NCBI RefSeq assembly: GCF_007855645.1
Contig: NZ_CP042264.1
Coordinates: 1 to 64,000 of the forward strand
Origin: Qingshengfaniella alkalisoli
GTDB lineage: Bacteria > Pseudomonadota > Alphaproteobacteria > Rhodobacterales > Rhodobacteraceae
Direction: 5' to 3'
Length of the DNA stretch: 64,000 bases
Shown here one piece after another: positions 8,535 through 17,503 of this stretch. Positions within the stretch are counted from its first letter, which is position 1, and each line of letters starts with the position of its first letter. Under the pieces are notes generated by a model. It searched no databases. It was given only the letters and a program-made list of their open reading frames with translations, and was not told where the DNA came from. The translations under genes were made by a program, and so were the position numbers.

Positions 8535-9926
8535 CTAGCTGGCGGGGGTGATGCGGGTGATGTGATCGCCCGTCGGGTCGTCTTCGTCCTTGGCCTTGTT
8601 CACGACCAGCACACCGCCGTTGCCGTCAACCGTCAGATGGTTGGGGAAGCTGCCAATAGCGATATTGCCCACGACTTCGCCGTTTGGAGTGATCATCACG
8701 ACCGTGCCCGAGGCGCGCACGGCGACATAGGCCAGATCGGTGACCGGATCGAAAGCGATGTTCAGCGGGTTGGCGCCCACCAGGACTTCATGCAGCACTT
8801 CGCCCGTGTCGCCGTCCAGGATCATCACGTTGTCGCTGCCCTGGCCCGCTGTGAAGATGCGGTTGGTCTTCGGGTCATGGCCCACGCCGATGGTGCTTTC
8901 GGAGCCGTCAACGGGGTAGACGGCGACCTCTTTGCCTTTTGACAGATCGACAACCGCAACCTCGTTGGTGGTCAGGCTGACGACATAGATCGCGCCCGCT
9001 GCCGGGTCGAGTTGCAGGCTTGCAGTGCCGAATTCGGCGCGACGGCGCGAGGAGGACAGCTCAATGGGTGCCAGTTCTTCCAGCGTTTCGGTGTCGAAGA
9101 CATGGATCAGAGGCTCGAAGGTCGCGGAGACATAGGCTTTCCCGTCGAAGACGACTACATCGCGCGGATGCCCTACCGTGTCCGTGCTGAACTGTTTGAC
9201 CAGTGACAGGTCCTCTGCGCTGTAAACCGCGACGGTGTTCTGGCGGGTATTGGTGACCCAGACCTGATTGTTCGGTTCGTCTACACCGACGCCGTAAACT
9301 GCGAAAAGACCGCTATCGCTGCCGTCTTCGCGCGCGGGGGCCGGAGCGGGCGCAACCTGTGCCAGAACCTCGAAGGTTTCGGGGTCCAGTTTCAGAAGCG
9401 TGCTTTCCTTGACTGGTGGCCTGCCGACTGCAGCAGTGACATAGACCGCGCCCAGCTTGTCCGACTGGGCGACCTGATACAAACCGCGCACCAATTGCTT
9501 GCCGAAGGTTACGAAATCGCCGCTTTCTTCCAGCACCGGAGACACCTTCAAATCAACAGCCATGCCGTAAGACGGATCCGAAATTTCAGCCAGCACCGGA
9601 TGCGTACCGGGCAAGGCGGATGCAGGGATGGCCAGGGTGGCTTCGAAATTGCCTTCGTCATCGGCGACATAAGGCGCATCGGGGTTCAGCACGACACTGT
9701 TCTGGCGCAGCGTGACCTTTTGACCGGGTATCAGGCCGCTGCCGGACACAACGGCTTTCGTACCCGCGGTGATCGGTTCACGGTTCTGGCCGCTGAAGCG
9801 AATGTTGCCGTCAAAGCCACGGTCCAGCACCTCGAACGCGCCTTGCGCGAAAATCGGGGTCGCGGCGACCAGCATGGCGGCAACGCTGCCCAGAAGGGCG
9901 CGGCTGTCGCGTTTCACATTCAACAT
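8535..9926 (-). CDS. Exported YncE-like beta-propeller protein
   Basis: A 463-aa protein with an N-terminal signal peptide (hydrophobic LLGSVAAMLVAATPIFA, cleavage after AQ near residue 28), an Ig-like N-terminal segment and then repeated YVTN-type propeller blades (for example NQVWVTNTRQNTVAVY, AYVSATFEPLIHVFD, DLAYVAVRASGTVVMI). It acts in the periplasm or on the surface. YncE proteins are linked to TonB receptors and iron limitation in enterobacteria, and the position inside a siderophore operon agrees with a role in siderophore handling; the ligand is unknown. GAGG lies 7 nt before ATG 9926, which is why the longer reading to 10052 was not used. The gap to the next upstream gene is 142 bp and contains small GC-rich inverted repeats. 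Confidence 0.75.
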   Translation of the reverse strand: MLNVKRDSRALLGSVAAMLVAATPIFAQGAFEVLDRGFDGNIRFSGQNREPITAGTKAVVSGSGLIPGQKVTLRQNSVVLNPDAPYVADDEGNFEATLAIPASALPGTHPVLAEISDPSYGMAVDLKVSPVLEESGDFVTFGKQLVRGLYQVAQSDKLGAVYVTAAVGRPPVKESTLLKLDPETFEVLAQVAPAPAPAREDGSDSGLFAVYGVGVDEPNNQVWVTNTRQNTVAVYSAEDLSLVKQFSTDTVGHPRDVVVFDGKAYVSATFEPLIHVFDTETLEELAPIELSSSRRRAEFGTASLQLDPAAGAIYVVSLTTNEVAVVDLSKGKEVAVYPVDGSESTIGVGHDPKTNRIFTAGQGSDNVMILDGDTGEVLHEVLVGANPLNIAFDPVTDLAYVAVRASGTVVMITPNGEVVGNIAIGSFPNHLTVDGNGGVLVVNKAKDEDDPTGDHITRITPAS

Positions 9927-10068
9927 CTCATGTCCTCGTTGGTTGAACGGGCAGGTCGCCCGTGAGTTGTTGTTGCGCCTTGTTGGCTGCAGCAATGCTG
10001 TGGCTGGTTGCCCCGGGAGGAGGAGGGGCACGACATGGGCCAAGGCACCCATGGCGTGTTCTTGCTGC

Positions 10069-10992
10069 TCACGACTGATCCGTAACGCCGAGTGTTTTCA
10101 GAAGTGAGGCGGGAAAGGTTTCGCCGTGGCTGAACCCGTCGAAGGTGGTCATTTGCCCGGTCACCCCCTTGTCGCGAAGTCGGGCGTCGAACTGTTCCAG
10201 AAGGTTCTCGGGGACAGCATCGCGCATTCGGACAAGTTTCTGCGCGTTGTCGTTCGCAGGGCGGCTGGCGCGTTGGCGCTCGGCAGAGCCGTGATCGATA
10301 TCAAGCGTGGCGCTCATGAGAGGGTCGCCGTCGAGCCAATTGGAAAGCTGCGCCGCGAACTCGCCGTCATTCCACCAAAGAGACGGGCTGGCGGCGGTGA
10401 AATGCCCAAAGCTGCCGTCCGACCGCATCGCGGCAAACAGAGTGAACAATCCGCCATAAGAGTGCCCCCATAGCTGCCGTGTGCCAGGGTCGAGTGGGGC
10501 GATGCTTTCTGCTTGCGGGATGATTTTGTGGATCAGCAGATCGTGGAATGCCGCCGCATGGCCGCCGTCCCGCCCGCGTGGATCTTTGACGGGGTCGCCG
10601 TTCGCGTTGGGGGGCGTGTAGTCGCGTGTGCGTTCCAGGGACGCAAACCGCTGACCGCTATCATAGCCGATCGCGACAATTGCGGGACCGCCTTGCTCGG
10701 CCATTCGGGTCAGCAGAGTGCTGTTCAGCGTTGCCGCAACCGCGGTGCCGTCGAGCGCAAAGACTGTTGTGAAGCCGTTGGGCGGCGGGCTGCGGTCGGG
10801 CCAGGCTACGCGGATTACGTAGTCGGTGTTGCCCGTAGGCGCGGGTAGCGTGAAGCGGTCAAAGCGGTAGGCGGGCGTGCCCGTCTCGAAAATCGTGGGG
10901 CCGTCGAGCGTCTGCACTGGCTGGCTGTGAGCCGAGCGCAGAGCGCCAGCCAGTGCAAGGCCGCCCAGAAGGATGTTGCGTCTGCTCGTCAT
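10069..10992 (-). CDS. IroE/Fes-like siderophore esterase (alpha/beta hydrolase)
   Basis: This 307-aa hydrolase of the enterochelin-esterase-like family carries the nucleophile elbow GHSYGG (about residue 177) and a C-terminal catalytic His in GFSHGETF. The N-terminus reads TSRRNILLGG, a twin-arginine-type export signal, so it probably works in the periplasm like IroE. Expected role: hydrolysis of the ester bonds of a catecholate trilactone, either to release iron or to trim the product. It is the first gene of the minus-strand operon running to the EntF-like synthetase. GAGG lies 10 nt before ATG 10992. A TGA-N9-TCA sequence is found about 150 bp upstream. Confidence 0.78.
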   Translation of the reverse strand: MTSRRNILLGGLALAGALRSAHSQPVQTLDGPTIFETGTPAYRFDRFTLPAPTGNTDYVIRVAWPDRSPPPNGFTTVFALDGTAVAATLNSTLLTRMAEQGGPAIVAIGYDSGQRFASLERTRDYTPPNANGDPVKDPRGRDGGHAAAFHDLLIHKIIPQAESIAPLDPGTRQLWGHSYGGLFTLFAAMRSDGSFGHFTAASPSLWWNDGEFAAQLSNWLDGDPLMSATLDIDHGSAERQRASRPANDNAQKLVRMRDAVPENLLEQFDARLRDKGVTGQMTTFDGFSHGETFPASLLKTLGVTDQS

Positions 10993-11411
10993 TGTTCGTG
11001 TGCCTCGAGCCACTGGTCGTCTTGCGGGAGGAGGCGGATCACCATGTTCCGGGGCGTTGATTTGCAATCGGGGAGAAGCAAGAAATCGTCCTTCGCTGCG
11101 CTCGTCGTTGTTTCGGGCGCTGGCGTGGAGCTTGCGTGCCTGACTGTTATCGTCAGATTTGCTCGACCGCAACCTCTAGGCGCAATAGCGATGCTGCCAG
11201 ACGATCAACACAGCCGCAAAGATGGTTATGCGCAACATGCCAGTCGCTGGTGCGGGACACCGCGCAAGATGTCCGGGTCGGCGCCACAACTCGTCTTACC
11301 CACTTTTACCCGAGAGCAGGCAACTCAGTGTTGCTTGACGATGCTGGTTCTTACGACACTTCCAGACAGCAACGGGCGGAACAGATCTGTTGCACCAAAT
11401 GGGAGGAAGCC
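10993..11411. promoter_or_regulatory. Divergent control region with a candidate RirA (iron-rhodo) box
   Basis: This 419-bp non-coding stretch separates the siderophore operon (leftward) from the sugar ABC operon (rightward). At 11140-11156 CTGAC and GTCAG flank 7 nt, and within it TGA (11141-11143), nine bases and TCA (11153-11155) fit the iron-rhodo-box TGA-N9-TCA recognised by RirA in rhizobia and rhodobacters. It would place the leftward operon under iron repression. The six fixed bases occur by chance about once in 4 kb, so this is supportive rather than proof. No gene is seen in the rest. Confidence 0.5.
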
Positions 11412-12668
11412 ATGACCAGATATATGTGGCGAGGCGCGAGCGCCTCTGCAATCGCGCTGATGTTCGCGGGGACGGCTGGAACCGCAATTGCACAGGATTT
11501 GACAATGTGGGCGCGCGATAGTGGCGCGGCGCTGACCGAACGCGTGGTTGATCGCTGGAACGAGGAGCATCCGGACCAGCAGGTCGAGTTGACGATCATT
11601 CCGTCCAACGAAATGGTGACCAAATTCGTGACCGCCGCGACGTCGGGAAGCGTGCCTGATCTGCTGTCCCTGGATCTGATCTTCGCGCCACCCTTTATGC
11701 GCGCGGGCTTCTTCGAGGACGTGACAGATCAGGTGACGGCGAACCCGGCGTGGGAAAACACCGTTCAAGCGCATCGCGATCTCGCGACCTATGACGACCG
11801 CTTCTACGGCGTCCCTTTTACACCCGAGAATTCAATCCTGATCTACAACAAGGATCTGTTCGAACAGGCGGGGCTGGATCCCGAAGATCCGCCTTCGACT
11901 ACTGACGAGATACTGGAAGCAGCCCGGGCCATAGATGCGCTGGGAGACGATGTTTACGGATTCTATTTTTCGGGCGCATGTGGCGGGTGCAATATTTTCA
12001 CCATGGCGCCCCAGATGTGGGCTGTAGACGGCACCGAAGTGTTGCCGTCGCAATGTGACGCACCGGCGTTGGAAGGCGAGTCGATCCGAACGATCCTGCA
12101 GAACTACCGCACGATGTGGGAAGAGGGGCTTATCCCCGAAAGCGCGCAGGTCGATGGTGGCGCGCAATTCGTGTCAGCGTTCACTGCGGGGAATGTCGGC
12201 ATGATGGGGTCAGGCAATTTTGCGGTGGGAACTTACGCCGAAATCGCACCGGATATCGACTTTGGTGTCGCCCCGCTTCCGGGGCCAGAGGAAGGCCAGA
12301 TCAGTTCCTTCGCGGGCGGTGACATCCTGATGATACCGTCAAAAGCAGAGCATAAGGAAGCGGCGCGGGAATTCCTCGACTGGGTTATCTCGGACGATGT
12401 CCAGCAGGGTGTGTACGCCGAGTCCGGAAACATGCCGGGACGTGTCGATATCGCGGCGGAGGCCTTCGACGGCCAGGAAAAGCTTATGACGACGCTAACG
12501 GCACTGGAAAGCGCCAAGACGCCTTACAGTACGCATTTCTTCGCATTGTCGAACGATCCGGCTGGCCCATGGTTGCAGGTCATCCAGACGGCCGTGTTCG
12601 ACGGGGATATCGACGGAGCCATCGAAACCGGGCGTGATCGCATGAATGCGATCGTCTGCGACGAATAG
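11412..12668 (+). CDS. Sugar ABC transporter substrate-binding protein (CUT1 type)
   Basis: Periplasmic binding protein of 418 aa, extracellular solute-binding family 1. It has a clear signal peptide (SASAIALMFAGTAGTAIA, then QD) and the family pattern YGVPFTPENSILIYNKDLFEQAG in the first lobe. GGAGG stands 5 nt before ATG 11412; longer readings upstream have no ribosome site. It begins an operon with two permeases, a GH127 glycosidase and an ATPase, so the ligand is probably a mono- or oligosaccharide that the glycosidase can process, perhaps an arabinofuranoside. That ligand is an inference from context. Confidence 0.85.
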   Translation: MTRYMWRGASASAIALMFAGTAGTAIAQDLTMWARDSGAALTERVVDRWNEEHPDQQVELTIIPSNEMVTKFVTAATSGSVPDLLSLDLIFAPPFMRAGFFEDVTDQVTANPAWENTVQAHRDLATYDDRFYGVPFTPENSILIYNKDLFEQAGLDPEDPPSTTDEILEAARAIDALGDDVYGFYFSGACGGCNIFTMAPQMWAVDGTEVLPSQCDAPALEGESIRTILQNYRTMWEEGLIPESAQVDGGAQFVSAFTAGNVGMMGSGNFAVGTYAEIAPDIDFGVAPLPGPEEGQISSFAGGDILMIPSKAEHKEAAREFLDWVISDDVQQGVYAESGNMPGRVDIAAEAFDGQEKLMTTLTALESAKTPYSTHFFALSNDPAGPWLQVIQTAVFDGDIDGAIETGRDRMNAIVCDE

Positions 12669-12759
12669 CGCGTCTGAGTCCGCCCTCCATCAAATTTGCT
12701 CCCGTCACCCGTCGCTTCGGCGGCGGGTGAGAAGACCTCACCGGATAGCGGAGACCGAA

Positions 12760-13650
12760 ATGGCCGCCAGATCATATGTCAGCCGAAGCTGGCTTACGGG
12801 ATTACTGTATGTAGCACCTGCCTTGATCTTCATCGGGGTGATCGTGCTCTACCCGTTCGCGCAGCTTGTCTACATGTCGATGTTCCGTTGGAACCTGCTT
12901 GAAGGTCAGGGCGCATTCCGTGGCTTTGGAAATTACGTTCGTGCTTGGGAAGATGAACAGTTCTGGACGTCACTTTGGTTTACGTTGAAATATACTTTGG
13001 TCATTACGCCAATTCTGCTGGTGCTGGGCTATTTGGCGGCGCTGCTGACAATGGGGCGTTCACGCATACAGAATTTCACGCGCGGGGTGATCTTTCTGCC
13101 CGTCGTTATCGGTCTGGGGTCGTCGTCGATCCTGTGGTTCTGGCTGTTCGATCAGCAGGTCGGACTATTTAACAAGCTTCTCATGGATGTCGGACTGATC
13201 GACAACGCGCCCGTGTGGTTTGCCGATCAGAACATGGCGATGCTGGGCGTCATCATCTCGGTCACCTGGAAGATCGTGGGGCTGGGGATGATCCTGTTTG
13301 TTGCGGCGCTGCAATCCATCCCGAATGACATTACCGAGGCTGGCATGATCGACGGCGCAGGTTACTGGCGGCGCGTCTGGTCGATCATGGTGCCGCTGAC
13401 CTTGCCGACAATCACGCTTTTCATCATCGTCAGCGCGGTTCCGTCGCTTCTGGCCTTCGACCAGTTCTACATCATGACGCAGGGTGGCCCGCGCAACCAG
13501 ACGATCACGTCGGTCTATTGGATCTACACGAACTCGTTCCGCAGTTTTCGTCTGGGGTACGGTGCGGCGCTGTCGGTGATACTCGTCGCCATGATCTTCG
13601 CCATGGCCAGCCTGCAAATTCTGATCACTCGCTGGAAGGGACGCCGCTGA
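12760..13650 (+). CDS. Sugar ABC transporter permease (MalF/UgpA type)
   Basis: Inner-membrane permease of 296 aa with about six membrane segments; the first spans LLYVAPALIFIGVIVLYPFAQLVYM. The cytoplasmic coupling loop reads EAGMIDGAGYWRRVWSIMVPL, the EAA motif of CUT1 permeases. ATG 12760 starts where the homologous region begins; an earlier in-frame start would extend into the previous gene. The stop codon overlaps the next permease start (TGATG). Confidence 0.88.
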   Translation: MAARSYVSRSWLTGLLYVAPALIFIGVIVLYPFAQLVYMSMFRWNLLEGQGAFRGFGNYVRAWEDEQFWTSLWFTLKYTLVITPILLVLGYLAALLTMGRSRIQNFTRGVIFLPVVIGLGSSSILWFWLFDQQVGLFNKLLMDVGLIDNAPVWFADQNMAMLGVIISVTWKIVGLGMILFVAALQSIPNDITEAGMIDGAGYWRRVWSIMVPLTLPTITLFIIVSAVPSLLAFDQFYIMTQGGPRNQTITSVYWIYTNSFRSFRLGYGAALSVILVAMIFAMASLQILITRWKGRR

Positions 13651-14495
13651 TGTCTATTGCCGGTCAAACAAATCGCAAGCGGTATCTGGTTACGGCTATT
13701 TGCCTGTTCGTCGTGGCGCTGATGGTATTTCCGTTGATCGTGTCGCTGTTCGCGTCCGTGAAACCGGCAGCGGAGGCGCAGGCCGTGCCGCCGAGCTACC
13801 TGCCCACGTCGCTGTCGCTGGAGAGCTATCTGAACTTCGCCAATTACCAGGCCGGGTTGGGGGTCTACCTGACCAATTCTCTGGTCGTGGCGTTTCTGAC
13901 GATTTTCTTCTGTCTGCTGCTTGCAGTTCCGGCAGGCTATGGTCTTGCGCGTTTTCCTATCCCGGGCAAGGAGTTCCTGTTTCTGCTGCTTCTGGCCAGC
14001 TTGATGATCCCCTATCAAGCTCTGCTGACACCGCTGCTTCTGGTCTTCAACAAGCTGGGGTTACAGCAGACACAGGTGGGGTTGGCGTTGATCCATACGG
14101 CGTTGCAGATGCCCTTCAGCGTCTACCTGATGCGCACCAGTTTCGAGGCGGTTCCGAAAGACCTGGAGGAGGCTGCGATGATCGATGGGTGCAACAGCAT
14201 GGAAGCGCTGTTCCGTATCTTCCTGCCGGCGGTGGTGCCGGGCATGACGACCGTTGCGCTATTTGCCTTCATCATGAGCTGGAACGAATTCATCGCCGCG
14301 CTGATCTTCATGAACAGTGAAAGCAAATTTACCATTCCCGTCATGCTGGTGGCCTCGCGCACAGGCAGCTACGGCGCCATCGACTGGGGCATGCTGCAAG
14401 CGGGCGTGATCATTTCCATTCTTCCCTGCGCGCTGCTCTATGTTTTCTTGCAGAAGTATTACGTGAGCGGCTTCCTGAACGGAGCAGTCAAATGA
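13650..14495 (+). CDS. Sugar ABC transporter permease (MalG/UgpE type)
   Basis: Second permease of the CUT1 transporter, 281 aa with six predicted membrane helices. The EAA coupling loop reads EEAAMIDGCNSMEALFRIFLP near residue 170. Its start overlaps the preceding permease stop by one base, and its own stop overlaps the glycosidase start (ATGA), so translation is probably coupled. Confidence 0.88.
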   Translation: MSIAGQTNRKRYLVTAICLFVVALMVFPLIVSLFASVKPAAEAQAVPPSYLPTSLSLESYLNFANYQAGLGVYLTNSLVVAFLTIFFCLLLAVPAGYGLARFPIPGKEFLFLLLLASLMIPYQALLTPLLLVFNKLGLQQTQVGLALIHTALQMPFSVYLMRTSFEAVPKDLEEAAMIDGCNSMEALFRIFLPAVVPGMTTVALFAFIMSWNEFIAALIFMNSESKFTIPVMLVASRTGSYGAIDWGMLQAGVIISILPCALLYVFLQKYYVSGFLNGAVK

Positions 14496-16411
14496 CGAAA
14501 CCCTCCCGCAAAAGCCTCGCCGTGCCGTTTACCGATGTAGAGCTGACCGGCGCTTTCTGGAAAGAACGGCTGGATACCGTTTTGGAAACGACCATCCCGA
14601 CCCAGTACGCCAAGCTTGAAGAAAGCGGCATCCGCGAATGCATGAAACGTCGTGATGATAACCCACCGCTCTATATTCCTCGCAACGAGCACGGCTTTAC
14701 GCAGGAGATTTTTCGCGACAGCGATGCGGCCAAGTGGATCGAGGCGGCGAGCTATGCCCTGCGCCACCGGATGGACGATACCATTGTCGCGCAGATCGAG
14801 GGTATCATCGACGATCTTGAAGCCGCGCAGGAGCCGGACGGCTATCTGAACCTGTGGTATCTGCGGCATGAGCCTGAGAACCGCTGGACCAACCTGCGCG
14901 ACAATCACGAACTTTATTGTGCAGGGCACATGCTGGAAGGCGCGTTGGCCTATTGGCAAGCCACGGGGCGCCGACGGTTGCTCGACATCACGGAGCGCTA
15001 CCTGGATCATATCCGGGATATGTTCGGGCCAGAGCCGGGGAAGCGTAAGGGCTATCCGGGACATCAGGAAATCGAACTGGCGCTGATCAAGCTTTACCAT
15101 GCAACGGGTGAACAGAAGCATCTCGAACTGGCAAAATACTTCATCGACCAACGTGGGCAGCACCCGCATTATTTCATCGAGGAAATGCAGGCGCGCGGCG
15201 AGGCGAACGAAGACTGGGTGCAAGGCACACTGGAATATAATCAGTCGCATCTGCCGGTTCGTGAACAGACCAAGGTTGTCGGGCATGCGGTCCGTGCAAT
15301 GTATATGTATGCTGCGATGGCCGACATGGCGGCGGAGACTGCGGATGAAGATCTTGCGCGCGCGTGCCGCGCCCTATGGCATGACGTCGTCGATCGTCGG
15401 ATGTATGTAACCGGCGGTTTTGGACCATCGGCCAGCAATGAAGGCTTCACCGAGGACTGGGACCTGCCCAACGCAACCGCGTATGCTGAAACATGCGCGT
15501 CTGTTGCGATGGTGTTCTGGGCGCGGCGAATGCTCGATCTGGAACTGGATGGGCAGTATGCCGACATCATGGAACTGTCGCTGTTCAACGGCGCGTTGGT
15601 TGGATTGTCGCGCAAGGGCGATACGTATTTCTACGACAACCCGTTGGAAAGCGACGGATCCCATCATCGCTGGGACTGGCACTTCTGCCCCTGCTGCACG
15701 ATGAACGTCTCGCGCCTGATCGCGTCAGTTGCGGGCTATTTCTGTTCAACCGGGCCCGGCTTGGCCGCGATGCATATCTATGGCGGGATCGAGGCGAAGC
15801 TCGACATAGACGGGCGGCCTGTCACATTGTCCGAGGCATCGGGCTATCCCTATGACGGGACTGTCAATGTAGAATTGGGTCTGGACGGCCCGCACAGCTT
15901 TACGCTGGCATTGCGTGTTCCCGGCTGGGCCAAGGATTTCACGGTTCGTATCAATGGTGAAGCCGTCACCGCGTTCACTGAGAACGGATACCTTCGGTTG
16001 AACCGTGAGTGGCAAGACGGCGATCGCGTGACGCTGGATCTGCCGATGCGGGGCGAGAGGCTCTGGGCGCATCCGAATGTTGCGGATGACCGAGGCCGCG
16101 TTGCGCTACGCCGGGGGCCACTGGTCTATTGTGTGGAAGCGAAGGACACGCCGGAATTGCCTTATCTGACTTTGCCGCGCGATGCAGAACTCGCCACGGC
16201 CAAGATGAACGACTTCGGTGGAACGGTTGCCATTCGTGCTGCGGCACGGGCAATCGACACAGCGGGTTGGGGCGATGACCTGTATAGCCCTCACCCGCCG
16301 CGAACCGACGCAACCACAATGACAGCGATCCCTTACTTCCTTTGGAACAACAGGGGGGCCAACCGGATGCAGGTCTGGATTCCGGAATCACCTGCGCAAG
16401 CGGAAGGATAA
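14492..16411 (+). CDS. GH127 family glycosidase (beta-L-arabinofuranosidase-like)
   Basis: A 639-aa protein of the DUF1680 / glycoside hydrolase 127 family. The catalytic zinc-cysteine centre of HypBA1 (Glu338, Cys340, Cys417, Cys418) is matched here by E333-x-C335 in YAETC and by C401-C402 in FCPCC, with the characteristic CCTMNVSR context. Members release terminal beta-L-arabinofuranose or act on related sugars. It lacks a signal peptide, so it works on sugar already imported by the flanking ABC transporter. The gene sits between the permeases and the ATPase of that transporter, which strongly links it to the imported substrate. The exact sugar is not predicted by sequence. Confidence 0.85.
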   Translation: MTKPSRKSLAVPFTDVELTGAFWKERLDTVLETTIPTQYAKLEESGIRECMKRRDDNPPLYIPRNEHGFTQEIFRDSDAAKWIEAASYALRHRMDDTIVAQIEGIIDDLEAAQEPDGYLNLWYLRHEPENRWTNLRDNHELYCAGHMLEGALAYWQATGRRRLLDITERYLDHIRDMFGPEPGKRKGYPGHQEIELALIKLYHATGEQKHLELAKYFIDQRGQHPHYFIEEMQARGEANEDWVQGTLEYNQSHLPVREQTKVVGHAVRAMYMYAAMADMAAETADEDLARACRALWHDVVDRRMYVTGGFGPSASNEGFTEDWDLPNATAYAETCASVAMVFWARRMLDLELDGQYADIMELSLFNGALVGLSRKGDTYFYDNPLESDGSHHRWDWHFCPCCTMNVSRLIASVAGYFCSTGPGLAAMHIYGGIEAKLDIDGRPVTLSEASGYPYDGTVNVELGLDGPHSFTLALRVPGWAKDFTVRINGEAVTAFTENGYLRLNREWQDGDRVTLDLPMRGERLWAHPNVADDRGRVALRRGPLVYCVEAKDTPELPYLTLPRDAELATAKMNDFGGTVAIRAAARAIDTAGWGDDLYSPHPPRTDATTMTAIPYFLWNNRGANRMQVWIPESPAQAEG

Positions 16412-16414
16412 GCC

Positions 16415-17503
16415 ATGCACCACGTTGAAGTGAGAAACGTGTCGAAAAAATTCGGCGATTTGCAGGTGATGCATGACATCGATCTCGGGATCGGCGACGG
16501 GGAGTTCTGCGCGCTGCTCGGGCCATCGGGCTGCGGAAAGTCGACGCTTCTGCGGATGATCTGCGGATTGGAAACTGTGACTGAAGGGTCCATTCACATC
16601 GCGGGAAAGGACGTGACAGCGGTCGCTCCGGACCGTCGCGGCATTGCCATGGTGTTCCAGTCCTACGCGCTCTATCCGCATATGACGGTAAAGCAGAACA
16701 TCGGGTTTTCGCTGAAGGTTGCGCGCCTTCCAAGGGATCAAATCGAAGGCAAGACCCAGGAGATCGCGCGTCTGCTGCAACTGGAACCCTACCTTGATCG
16801 CAAGCCTGCCGATTTGTCGGGTGGCCAGCGCCAGCGCGTGGCGATCGGGCGGTCTCTGGTCCGGTCTCCGGAGGTATTCCTGTTCGATGAGCCGCTGTCG
16901 AATCTCGATGCGAAACTCAGGGTGCAGATGCGGTTGGAACTGGCCCGGCTCCACAAGGAGTTGGACACCACCATGATCTATGTGACCCATGATCAGGTCG
17001 AGGCCATGACGCTGGCCGACCGGATCGTGGTGCTGGATGCAGGACGGATCAGCCAGGTTGGTACGCCGCTTGAGCTATACCACGAACCTGCAAACACCTT
17101 CGTCGCGGCGTTCATCGGCTCGCCGGGTATGAATTTTCTGGAAGCAGAGTTGACGTCTTCCGACACGGGCGGGGTCCAGGCGGTCCTGTCTGGCGGCTCG
17201 GCGATTGACCTGCCGGAGCACGTCGCAGGCAAGCTGTCGAACATGAATGGCATGACGTTGGGCGTCCGTCCTGAATCCGTGCGCCCCGTCGCGCCCGAGG
17301 CACCCGAGGCATTGCTTGCGGGTGAAGCGGAACTGGTCGAGTTGCTTGGAAATTCCAGCGTCGTTCATGTCGCAACGCAAGCCGGTCCGGTGATCCTTCA
17401 AGGCGATGGCGATTTGCCTATCCGGCTGGGAGACAAGGTTGGTTTGACCTTTGAGCCGCGCCGTACGCATTTGTTCGATGCACGGGGGCAAGCGGTCCGT
17501 TGA
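16415..17503 (+). CDS. Sugar ABC transporter ATPase (UgpC/MsmK type)
   Basis: ATP-binding subunit of 362 aa. Walker A GPSGCGKST (about residue 37), Q-loop MVFQSYALYPHM, signature LSGGQRQRVAIGRS (about 135), Walker B VFLFDEP and H-loop YVTHDQ are all present. A C-terminal TOBE regulatory domain (LGVRPESVRP onward) marks the MalK/UgpC class. It follows the glycosidase by 3 nt and overlaps the next gene by 4 nt (TTGA). Confidence 0.9.
   Translation: MHHVEVRNVSKKFGDLQVMHDIDLGIGDGEFCALLGPSGCGKSTLLRMICGLETVTEGSIHIAGKDVTAVAPDRRGIAMVFQSYALYPHMTVKQNIGFSLKVARLPRDQIEGKTQEIARLLQLEPYLDRKPADLSGGQRQRVAIGRSLVRSPEVFLFDEPLSNLDAKLRVQMRLELARLHKELDTTMIYVTHDQVEAMTLADRIVVLDAGRISQVGTPLELYHEPANTFVAAFIGSPGMNFLEAELTSSDTGGVQAVLSGGSAIDLPEHVAGKLSNMNGMTLGVRPESVRPVAPEAPEALLAGEAELVELLGNSSVVHVATQAGPVILQGDGDLPIRLGDKVGLTFEPRRTHLFDARGQAVR

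Noticed and set aside
10993-11411. Extension of the binding-protein gene at 11412 upstream to 11136
   Set aside because: The GGAGG site and signal peptide fix the start at 11412; the upstream codons carry no family match.
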